From contig NZ_CP150096.1 in NCBI RefSeq assembly GCF_038396765.1, positions 975,001-1,039,000 of the forward strand: a DNA stretch of 64,000 nucleotides, given 5' to 3'. Below are positions 53,944 to 61,102 of this stretch, piece after piece (the first letter of the stretch is position 1; each line of letters begins with the position of its first letter). A model generated the notes under the pieces. The model was not told where the DNA came from. It ran no database searches and worked only from the letters and a program-made list of their open reading frames with translations. This DNA comes from Chitinophaga caseinilytica. Lineage in GTDB: Bacteria; Bacteroidota; Bacteroidia; Chitinophagales; Chitinophagaceae. The position numbers and the translations under genes were made by a program.

Positions 53944-54462
53944 TCAGCCGATCATCCCACGCACCGCTTCCACCGCTGTTTCGAGGCGCTGGTTATGATC
54001 GCCGCGGACATCGGCCCAGGGCACCTCCGAATTGATGACGATATCGCGGTAGATATTATAATAATACAGCCGTTCTTCCGGGAGGGGGTGCTCGCGGAGG
54101 GGATCGTCTTCCCAGGGGATATCGATATAAGTGAGCAGGTAGCCGTGGTATTTCCGGACGGCGATCTGTTCGAGAATGCGCGGGTCGCATTCTCCGTACT
54201 TCGCTTCGCTCCAGACTTTGATGACATAGAGATCGGTGTCGCAGACGATGAAATCCCTCCCGCGGGCGGCGGCTTCGTCTTCCGCTGCGAGCTGCCCCTG
54301 CGCGATGTGCCAGAGGTCTTCCCTTTCGTACGGCCGGCCCAGCGATTCGAGGTAGGCCCGTGCGAACTCGGGGACCCACTCCGTTTTGTAGAAGGCCGCC
54401 AATTGCTGGCTGAGGGTACTTTTGCCCGTGGATTCCGGACCGATGACTACGATTCTCTTCAC
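53944..54462 (-). CDS. Nicotinamide riboside kinase, NadR C-terminal-domain type
   Basis: A 172-aa P-loop kinase: VIGPESTGKSTLSQQLA, then EWVPEFARAYLESLGRPY, FIVCDTDLYVIKVWSEAKYG and YIDIPWEDDPLREHP. This matches the NRK domain of NadR without the regulatory and NMN-adenylyltransferase parts. It phosphorylates nicotinamide riboside to NMN. It overlaps pnuC by four bases (ATGA), so import and phosphorylation are translationally coupled. Confidence 0.92.
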   Translation of the reverse strand: MKRIVVIGPESTGKSTLSQQLAAFYKTEWVPEFARAYLESLGRPYEREDLWHIAQGQLAAEDEAAARGRDFIVCDTDLYVIKVWSEAKYGECDPRILEQIAVRKYHGYLLTYIDIPWEDDPLREHPLPEERLYYYNIYRDIVINSEVPWADVRGDHNQRLETAVEAVRGMIG

Positions 54463-55082
54463 GCCTGTTCGTTTAGTTGTTCCCGGTAGATACGGCGCCA
54501 GTGGAAATATCCATTGACGGCCACGATGAACAAAATTACGGTTAATACAGCAGTCGGCGCAAGCCCTTTATACAGCAGCAACGGCACCGCGATGAAATTC
54601 GAAACGTTCAGCATCACCCAGTTTTCGATCTTCCGCTTCGCCAGCAGCCACATCCCGCTCCAGGCCGTGGCCGACACGAGCGCATCCAGGATCGGTACCG
54701 TACTGTCGGTAAAAGACCGCAACACCCACCAGATGAAAACCCATCCCACCACAACAATCCCCAGCGCGATCTGCCAGTCGCGGCGGCTCATCCACGAAAT
54801 CCCTACCGCATGGTGCCCGTCTTTCTGCCGCGTCCAATTATACCAGCCGTACACGCTCATGACGAAATAATACGCGTTCAACCCGGCTTCGGCATACAAG
54901 CCCACGCCGGGTTTCGCGAACAGGTAAGTGAAAAACCCCGTGCTGACGAGCCCCGTCGGATACACCCACACACTATTGGCCCGCGAACAAAACACGCTCA
55001 CGATCCCGAAGATCACACCGGTAGCTTCCTGCCACGACATCTGCAGAAATCCGTCTATCACCTGCTGAATAAATCCGTCCAT
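54459..55082 (-). CDS. pnuC: Nicotinamide riboside transporter PnuC
   Basis: A 207-aa membrane protein with about seven helices. YVSTGFFTY-like and YYFVMSVYGWYNWTR segments form the conserved substrate-binding region, and LLAKRKIENWVMLNVSNFIAV is the second conserved block. PnuC proteins are SWEET-like facilitators; NR is trapped by the kinase encoded next. ATG 55082 is preferred; an ATG at 55106 lies within the terminator hairpin of the preceding gene. Confidence 0.93.
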   Translation of the reverse strand: MDGFIQQVIDGFLQMSWQEATGVIFGIVSVFCSRANSVWVYPTGLVSTGFFTYLFAKPGVGLYAEAGLNAYYFVMSVYGWYNWTRQKDGHHAVGISWMSRRDWQIALGIVVVGWVFIWWVLRSFTDSTVPILDALVSATAWSGMWLLAKRKIENWVMLNVSNFIAVPLLLYKGLAPTAVLTVILFIVAVNGYFHWRRIYREQLNEQA

Positions 55083-55091
55083 ATATAAAAT

Positions 55092-55116
55092 AAAAAAGGC
55101 CGCCAAGCCGGCGGCC
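55092..55116 (-). terminator. Intrinsic terminator after the PNGase F-like gene
   Basis: On the minus strand GGCCGCC / GGCGGCC with a five-base loop is followed by TTTTTT, 17 bases after the stop codon and just before pnuC. Confidence 0.9.
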
Positions 55117-55132
55117 CTTACTGTAAAAGTAG

Positions 55133-56800
55133 TTATTCCTGATCGCCGATCAATACGCCGGACACATTCCAGAAACTGAAACTTCCGCCTTCGGGCTTGC
55201 CAAGCGGGATCGTCACCTGGATGGTATGTTTCCCGGGCGTGAGCTGCGGCAGTGGAATGTCAGTCGGCAGCGTCAGCGTTCCGGGGCACCAGTTGCTTCT
55301 GCTCAAGTCGGAAGAGGAAAGGCCGTTCCCGAAATTCCCCGAAGCCGGGTTCAGCAGGCGATAGGTGGCGCAATCTTCCCTCCAGGGAATGAAGTGGTAT
55401 GCACGCTGGCCGTCCACATAAATCTCGTTAAGCTTGGGATTGAACTCGTCTCCGCCGCCCCAGCCGCCATGGCCGGTGGTGATGTAGCGCAGCTTGAGGT
55501 TTTTCACGCCCTGCGGAACGTTCACCGTCACTGTCAGCGAATCCTGGTCGAAGAAGGTCGCGTATTCCTGTCCCGCCATTTCCATGACGTTGGTGGAATT
55601 GAAGACCGGCTGCACCCATTTCTTCGGCTCGGGCTTGCCTTCGCCGTCGTACCCGGGATAATATTTGAATGAAAGACTGGCCTTATGACCGCCTTTATCG
55701 TAGTTCCCGATGTAGATGCCGATATACACATCGCCCTGCAGGCGGGGCGCCAGGTCGGAAATGTCTTGTTTGAAAACCGCGGAATCCGCCCAGGGATACC
55801 CTTCGATCTGTACCTGCTTATTGAAATGACGGACCCCGAACGGTGTGAAGAAGCGCATCACTTCCAGCGGCGCATTGTAATCGTCTGTGGAAACGTAGCC
55901 CTGGTAAGCTTTTCCGTTCCGGCCTTTGAAAGCGGGCAGCACGTTTGCGCCTTTTTCCAGCCCTTCGAGGAAACTGCGGGCCTTGTCTGTCGGCACCACG
56001 AACACGGAACCCGTACGGTCATACGCATCTCCGTTCGAATATTGCACCAGTTCGGCAAAGAGCCGCTGGCCGGATTTCACTTCGGGAAGGTTCACTTTTT
56101 TCAGCACCACGGTGCCGCCGGCGAAATGATAGGTGGCATTGAGCGGATAGCCTTGCGGGTTATCGATCTTGTTGCCCCAGCTGATCTGTTCGCTTTGGAA
56201 GATGGGAACGATGGCATACCGGCTGTCGATCACCTGGCGCTGGTACGCGGGCTCAGACACGAGTTTGCCCCAGGAGGCGGGCCATTTCAGCTCTTCGTTC
56301 GTCACTTTTCTATATTCGATCTTTTTGGCGAAGGTTTCGCTGTTGCCGTTGCGGACGATTTTGAGAATGAGGCCCAGTCCCGGCGCGATGGAGATCTGCG
56401 GCGACCCTTTGATGGCCAGCGCGTCGGTGTACCAGATTTCGATGGTGTTTGACCGGATGATGGCTTTGGCTTTTTTACAGGGGATGCCGGCTACGGTGTC
56501 TATTCCCGGGAGGAGCTCGGGCTTGATGTATTCGCCGAAGGGTTTCTTCAGGGTGAAAGTCCCGTTTTTGGATTGCAGCAGCTGGAAGGTGGCTTTGTCT
56601 GCATAACTGAGGAACTGTTGTTCCGTTTGTCTGCCAGAAGCCCCAACAGCAGCGCGTTTCCCCTGGATCAGTAGGGTTTGTTCGCCGCGGGATTCTTTCC
56701 CGTTATTGCGGAAGCCGTAGGTGACCACGGCCTCGGTCTGTTGCGCGGATACGGTTGCCGAAGTCAGCACCATCGCGCATCCGAATAGAATTCCTTTCAT
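55133..56800 (-). CDS. PNGase F-like peptide N-glycanase with extra N-terminal domain
   Basis: A 555-aa secreted protein (signal peptide GILFGCAMVLTSATVSA). The C-terminal ~330 residues follow peptide-N4-(GlcNAc)asparagine amidase F: FGVRHFNKQVQIEGYPWADS, LKLRYITTGHGGWGGGDEFN, LNEIYVDG, YRLLNPASGNFGNGLSSSDL, RSNWCPGTLT and FSFWNVSGVL. It would remove N-glycans from glycoproteins outside the cell. Residues ~20-210 form another domain with GIPCKKAKAI, EIWYTDALAIKGSPQI and APGLGLILKI, like the GLPGLI family. An added N-terminal domain is also known in type II PNGase F of Elizabethkingia; relatedness is likely but untested. Confidence 0.9.
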   Translation of the reverse strand: MKGILFGCAMVLTSATVSAQQTEAVVTYGFRNNGKESRGEQTLLIQGKRAAVGASGRQTEQQFLSYADKATFQLLQSKNGTFTLKKPFGEYIKPELLPGIDTVAGIPCKKAKAIIRSNTIEIWYTDALAIKGSPQISIAPGLGLILKIVRNGNSETFAKKIEYRKVTNEELKWPASWGKLVSEPAYQRQVIDSRYAIVPIFQSEQISWGNKIDNPQGYPLNATYHFAGGTVVLKKVNLPEVKSGQRLFAELVQYSNGDAYDRTGSVFVVPTDKARSFLEGLEKGANVLPAFKGRNGKAYQGYVSTDDYNAPLEVMRFFTPFGVRHFNKQVQIEGYPWADSAVFKQDISDLAPRLQGDVYIGIYIGNYDKGGHKASLSFKYYPGYDGEGKPEPKKWVQPVFNSTNVMEMAGQEYATFFDQDSLTVTVNVPQGVKNLKLRYITTGHGGWGGGDEFNPKLNEIYVDGQRAYHFIPWREDCATYRLLNPASGNFGNGLSSSDLSRSNWCPGTLTLPTDIPLPQLTPGKHTIQVTIPLGKPEGGSFSFWNVSGVLIGDQE

Positions 56801-56844
56801 CGTTCACTGTTTTGTTGCAAAGCACCAAAGCTACACAACAAAAC

Positions 56845-56875
56845 GAAAAAAGCGCAGTTATGAAAACTGCGCTTT
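56845..56875 (-). terminator. Intrinsic terminator after the Nfu gene
   Basis: AAAGCGCAGTT / AACTGCGCTTT with a five-base loop, followed on the minus strand by TTTTTT, 27 bases after the stop codon. Confidence 0.9.
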
Positions 56876-56901
56876 AACACTATCATTCATTCAACTATGG
56901 C

Positions 56902-57483
56902 TTATTCGGATTCGGCCACCACTTCCTTCACTTCGGGGATCATGCGTTTCATGATGCCTTCGATGCCGGATTTGAGGGTGATCATGGACGACGGGCAACC
57001 GGAGCAGGAACCCTGCAGGATCACGGTAACCACACCATCTTCGTAATTTTTGAACTGGATGGCGCCACCGTCCATTTCCACGGCGGGTTTCACGGCGTTT
57101 TCCAGGAGGTCTTTGATGCGGGTAACCACATCGCTGTCGTCTCCGCTCATTACGGGGGCCGCTTTGATCTCGTCTTCATTGATCACCGCACGGTTATCTT
57201 CCAGGTATTCCTTGAGGAACTGGCGGATGGTGGGGATCACGTCTGCCCAATCGGTATCGTTGGTTTTGGTCAGCGTCACGAAATTGCTGGCTATGAATAC
57301 GCCGCGGATGAAGGGGAAAGTGAAAAGCTCGGCTGCGAGCGGGCTCGGGCCGGTGCTGGCCGCATCGGGGAAATCGATGGATTTATTCGGATACAGGAGC
57401 TTGTTCGCCACAAACTTCATCGTTTCCGGATTCGGCGTCATTTCCGTATAGATACTGATGATGGGATTTCCTGTTTTGATCAT
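56902..57483 (-). CDS. Nfu-type iron-sulfur carrier protein
   Basis: A 193-aa protein. The N-terminal ~90 residues are an Nfu_N domain (SIYTEMTPNPETMKFVANK). The C-terminal NifU-like domain contains VKPAVEMDGGAIQF and the cluster-binding CxxC in GSCSGCPSSMITLK. Two molecules hold a [4Fe-4S] cluster through these cysteines and pass it to apo-enzymes. An exact minus-strand -7 box TAATTTTG lies at 57507-57514. It is divergent from mgsA. Confidence 0.93.
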   Translation of the reverse strand: MIKTGNPIISIYTEMTPNPETMKFVANKLLYPNKSIDFPDAASTGPSPLAAELFTFPFIRGVFIASNFVTLTKTNDTDWADVIPTIRQFLKEYLEDNRAVINEDEIKAAPVMSGDDSDVVTRIKDLLENAVKPAVEMDGGAIQFKNYEDGVVTVILQGSCSGCPSSMITLKSGIEGIMKRMIPEVKEVVAESE

Positions 57484-57506
57484 TATTAGTCCAATTTTAT
57501 CTCCTG

Positions 57507-57514
57507 CAAAATTA
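57507..57514 (-). promoter_or_regulatory. -7 box for the Nfu gene
   Basis: On the minus strand TAATTTTG matches the consensus exactly, 23 bases before the ATG. Confidence 0.55.
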
Positions 57515-57566
57515 ACATAATTTGGCGAGAATGCCCGCCCTAACTTGGAGTCTCGGGAAACAGGTA

Positions 57567-57574
57567 TATTTTTG
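57567..57574 (+). promoter_or_regulatory. -7 box directly before mgsA, with -33
   Basis: TATTTTTG is an exact -7 match ending four bases before the ATG. CTTGG at 57544-57548 puts a TTG element 19 bases upstream, near the usual Bacteroidota spacing. Confidence 0.6.
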
Positions 57575-57578
57575 CAAT

Positions 57579-58031
57579 ATGTTACAGACTAAAACCCTGC
57601 ATGCCCGCAAGCGGATTGCACTGATCGCGCACGATCACAAAAAAGCGGAACTGCTGGAATGGGCGACGTACAACAAAACGGTGCTCGTGCGCCACGAGCT
57701 GTACGCCACCGGCACCACCGGCAAGCTCATCGAAGAAGCGCTCGACGTTTCCGTGCGTAAGCTCCTCAGCGGCCCGCTGGGCGGCGATCAGCAGATCGGT
57801 GCGGCCGTTGCCGAAGGGCGGATAGACGTGATCATCTTTTTCTGGGACCCCATGGAGGCCCTGCCCCATGACCCCGACATCAAAGCCCTGCTACGGCTGG
57901 GCGTGGTCTGGAACATCCCCATGGCCTCCAACCGGGCTTCGGCGGATTTCCTCATGACCTCCCCGTTGATGCACCAGGAATACAACGTCATCCTCCCGGA
58001 TTACAGCCAGTACCTCGGCCGGAAAGTGTAA
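57579..58031 (+). CDS. mgsA: Methylglyoxal synthase
   Basis: A 150-aa enzyme turning dihydroxyacetone phosphate into methylglyoxal and phosphate, a bypass of lower glycolysis. RIALIAHDHKKAELLEW, ATGTTGKLIEEA, GPLGGDQQIGAAVAEG with the catalytic Asp, and FFWDPMEALPHDPDIKALLR with the active-site His/Asp are all present. The ATG at 57579 directly follows a -7 box, and the frame upstream to 57522 is therefore rejected. Probably leaderless and monocistronic. Confidence 0.95.
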   Translation: MLQTKTLHARKRIALIAHDHKKAELLEWATYNKTVLVRHELYATGTTGKLIEEALDVSVRKLLSGPLGGDQQIGAAVAEGRIDVIIFFWDPMEALPHDPDIKALLRLGVVWNIPMASNRASADFLMTSPLMHQEYNVILPDYSQYLGRKV

Positions 58032-58131
58032 AATCCGCCGCAGGCTTCATTTTAAGGCAAATTCCACCCTGCCGTTCCTGTCTTTTCAGAACAACCGGGC
58101 ACCCTATTCCCTCAACACAATCCATTGAATA

Positions 58132-59172
58132 TCACCGGTGATCGGTGTCGTAGTGGCGCTTGAGCGCATCGTCCCCGAAATCGTTTTTCAGTTCCCGGAA
58201 CACCGAATGCACGTGGTTCGCATTGTTCTGCGTATTGTCGTATTCGATGAGGAACGTTGGCCCCTGGATGCGGTAATAATGGCCCTGGCCCCAGCTGGTA
58301 GCGCCCGCCCAGGCGAAACGGATACTGTCCATCCCCGCCGTTTCGATCTCTTTCCACAAAATATCCTTCATCAGCCGCGTATACCGGCCAATATACTCAT
58401 CGATCAGCGTGCGGAGCTGCCGCTGCTGCGCAGGATGCAGCGATGCCCAACCGATCCCCGGCGGATCGAGCTGCCAGGCGCGGCGCTTGTTGCCGGTAAT
58501 AATGTCTGACGGCGCCTTTTCCGCTACCATGGCGGTTTTACGCTGTTTTTCGTCGAGCCCGTTGACGAGCGTGAACGCCAGGTCGGTTTCCCCTTTCAGC
58601 AATTGATGGCCTTTATGCGGACCATCCGCCACCCGCGCGGGATTGGCGCCGAGGAACCCCGGGCCGGCAGACAGCACGTGGTTATTGAGGATGGTAAAGT
58701 TGAGGGACACGTGATGCCCCTCCATCCGCAGGCCCCAGGGCTTGCCGGCGAAAGGGCTTCCGAACACGGCGAAGTAGAAATTCCCCGTGTCGCGGTAAGT
58801 ATCGTTGATGGCGCGGCCTTCCACTTCCCGTAAGATGGCTTCCAGCTCCACCACGCCTTTCGCTTTGCGGGCGCCGTCTTTGCTCAGGCAAAGGTTCACC
58901 AGCGCAAAGGCCTTCTCCTGCTGGGTTTGCGTCATGTCTTTCAGCCGCAGGCCGAAGCGGTCTTTCGGCACGAAATGCCACTCGGTCCGCTGTTCCCCGT
59001 CGAACGGAGCGGTCATCTTCGCCAATTTTTCCTTCCCCAGGTCGAAAAACAAATCCTGCGCGGCCTGTTCCAACGTTGGCGCGGCGGCTTTGGCCGGAAG
59101 TTTGGACTGTGGGTATGCTTTTCCGCAAATACAGTTGAAAAATAAACATATGGGAATGATGAGCGTTTTCAT
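58132..59172 (-). CDS. Secreted DUF3500 family protein
   Basis: A 346-aa protein with a signal peptide (TLIIPICLFFNCICGKA). The DUF3500 pattern is clear: FDGEQRTEWHFVPKDRFGL, NFYFAVFGSPF, GLRMEGHHVSLNFTI, GFLGANPARV and FAWAGATSWGQGHYYRIQGP, then IEYDNTQNNANHVHSVFREL. Members are exported and often have conserved His and Trp suggestive of a metal or heme site, but none has a proven function that I know. It is divergent from the GHL10 gene. Confidence 0.9.
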   Translation of the reverse strand: MKTLIIPICLFFNCICGKAYPQSKLPAKAAAPTLEQAAQDLFFDLGKEKLAKMTAPFDGEQRTEWHFVPKDRFGLRLKDMTQTQQEKAFALVNLCLSKDGARKAKGVVELEAILREVEGRAINDTYRDTGNFYFAVFGSPFAGKPWGLRMEGHHVSLNFTILNNHVLSAGPGFLGANPARVADGPHKGHQLLKGETDLAFTLVNGLDEKQRKTAMVAEKAPSDIITGNKRRAWQLDPPGIGWASLHPAQQRQLRTLIDEYIGRYTRLMKDILWKEIETAGMDSIRFAWAGATSWGQGHYYRIQGPTFLIEYDNTQNNANHVHSVFRELKNDFGDDALKRHYDTDHR

Positions 59173-59270
59173 GGGCGTGGATTCTATTTACAAAATACAA
59201 ATCCTGTCCGCATTTGGCATTTGACCTTCGGAACTTTATTTTCGCAGTTTACGGTAAACCGAAACAGGAA

Positions 59271-60812
59271 ATGGTGAAGCACTTATTGACCGGACTACTA
59301 CTGTGCGGCAGCTTTCTGCATCCCGCAAAGGCGCAGCAGCCCCCCAAACGGGAGTTCAGGGCGGTATGGATATCAACGATAGCAAACATCGACTGGCCCT
59401 CGCGGAAAGGGTTGCCGCCCGATCAGCAGCGCGCTGAATTTATCGAGCTGCTGGATTTTCACCAGCGGAACGGGATGAACGCCATCATCCTGCAGGTGCG
59501 GCCTGCGGCGGATGCGTTCTATCCTTCCCCTTACGAGCCCTGGAGCGAATACCTCACCGGAAAACAAGGCCAACCGCCCATCCCGTATTACGATCCGCTG
59601 GAATTCATGATCACGGAAACGCATAAACGTGGAATGGAATTCCATGCCTGGTTCAACCCCTATCGCGCCGTAGCCAACATCCGCGGCAGCAGCATCGCCG
59701 CCAATCATATCACCCGCACCCGGCCACAGTGGTTCGTGACGTACGGCGACAAAAAATATTTCGACCCGGGCATCCCGGAAGTCCGCTCCTACGTCACCGA
59801 GCTCATCCGCGACGTAGTGAAACGCTACGATATCGACGCCGTTCATTTCGACGATTACTTTTACCCTTACCGCATTCCCGGGAAAGATTTCCCCGATATC
59901 AGCTCCTGGCGGCTGTATGGCAAAGGCATGGGGCTCGACGAATGGCGGCGCTTCAACGTAGATACCATCATCCAGATGCTCAGCAGCGTTATCAAGGAAA
60001 CCAAGCCCTGGGTGAAGTTCGGGATCAGTCCATTCGGTGTTTGGCGCAACCAGGAGAAGGATTTCTCCGGTTCCCCTACCCGCGCGGGCGTCACGAATTA
60101 CGACGATCTGTATGCCGATGTTATCAAATGGCAGCGCCTCGGCTGGATCGATTACCTCACGCCGCAGCTGTACTGGGAGTTCGGGCACCGGCTGGTGGCG
60201 TATGAAGTGCTGGTAGACTGGTGGTCGAAGCACGCCTACGGCCGGCATATGTATATCGGCCACGGGGCTTACCGGCTGGGGAGCAGCGCCGCATGGCGGA
60301 ACCCGCGGGAATTGCCCAACCAGATCGCGGCTACGCGGGCTTACAGCAATATTCATGGGAGCGCGTTTTTCAGCAGCCGCTCGTTCGACGGTAACCCGTT
60401 CGGTATCAACGACTCCCTGCGCAACCACTTGTATAAATACCCGGCGTTGGTGCCCACGATGCCCTGGATAGACGATAAGGCGCCGCTGGCGCCCTATTTC
60501 ACGGACGCTTTCGAGAAAGACGGCGGGCTGGAGATCCGTTGGGCGGACGACGACACTTCGCACCAGACGCATCAATATGTATTATACCGGTTCGAGGAGG
60601 GCCAGGTGATCAATGTGAGCGACCCGACGAAGATCATCGCAATGGTGCCGCAGATGCCGGACCCCGTTTTCATGGACCGTCAATATATTAAAGGGCGCTC
60701 CTATATTTATATCGTTACCGCGCTGGACCGTATGCACAATGAAAGCATGATCAGTGATCCGATGCGGGTGGAAATGGTGAATGGGTCGGTGAAATTCGAA
60801 TTTGCGCCCTGA
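59271..60812 (+). CDS. Glycoside hydrolase-like family 10 (GHL10, DUF187) protein
   Basis: A 513-aa secreted TIM-barrel protein (signal VKHLLTGLLLCGSFLHPAKA). The domain starts REFRAVWISTIANIDWPS, with NGMNAIILQVRPAADAFYPS, FHAWFNPYRA, VHFDDYFYPYRIPG, KFGISPFGVW and LTPQLYWEFG; the Asp and Glu positions fit glycosidase catalysis. A fibronectin III-like C-terminal part (LEIRWADDD to YIYIVTALDR) follows. Homologues are annotated as acting on bacterial or host glycans. ATG 59271 is chosen for the signal peptide. Confidence 0.92.
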   Translation: MVKHLLTGLLLCGSFLHPAKAQQPPKREFRAVWISTIANIDWPSRKGLPPDQQRAEFIELLDFHQRNGMNAIILQVRPAADAFYPSPYEPWSEYLTGKQGQPPIPYYDPLEFMITETHKRGMEFHAWFNPYRAVANIRGSSIAANHITRTRPQWFVTYGDKKYFDPGIPEVRSYVTELIRDVVKRYDIDAVHFDDYFYPYRIPGKDFPDISSWRLYGKGMGLDEWRRFNVDTIIQMLSSVIKETKPWVKFGISPFGVWRNQEKDFSGSPTRAGVTNYDDLYADVIKWQRLGWIDYLTPQLYWEFGHRLVAYEVLVDWWSKHAYGRHMYIGHGAYRLGSSAAWRNPRELPNQIAATRAYSNIHGSAFFSSRSFDGNPFGINDSLRNHLYKYPALVPTMPWIDDKAPLAPYFTDAFEKDGGLEIRWADDDTSHQTHQYVLYRFEEGQVINVSDPTKIIAMVPQMPDPVFMDRQYIKGRSYIYIVTALDRMHNESMISDPMRVEMVNGSVKFEFAP

Positions 60813-60841
60813 AAATGATAGTTTTTTCACAACTTATTCAC

Positions 60842-60867
60842 GGCCGGGAAAATTCCCGGCCTTTTTT
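60842..60867 (+). terminator. Intrinsic terminator after the GHL10 gene
   Basis: GGCCGGGAA / TTCCCGGCC, perfect nine-base arms, followed by TTTTTT, 30 bases after the stop codon. Confidence 0.92.
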
Positions 60868-60952
60868 ATACCCCATCCTGCCCTCACCCGGGGGTCAATT
60901 TTCATGATTTTCGAATGAAGCGGCGGCCGATTTTAATTTTTTCTAAATTTTA

Positions 60953-61010
60953 GCGGTTTAATCAAACTTTCTGTAAAATAAACCGCATTCTATTAGTATC
61001 TTTAAACCGT
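60953..61010 (+). promoter_or_regulatory. gltB upstream region: inverted TAAACCGC repeats and -7 box
   Basis: GCGGTTTA (60953-60960) and TAAACCGC (60979-60986) form an inverted repeat with an 18-base gap. A third site TAAACCGT (61003-61010) overlaps a near-consensus -7 box TATCTTTA (60997-61004). This arrangement suits a regulator that blocks the promoter. The rest of the leader, to 61102, has no other structure I can name. Confidence 0.45.
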
Positions 61011-61102
61011 TCCCAAAGCAAAATACGGTACCTGAGCCAGGGCTTTGTTGCCTGTGGGCGTAGTGTATCTGATAAGGATAAAAAGGAAAATTTTAACAGC
61101 CA

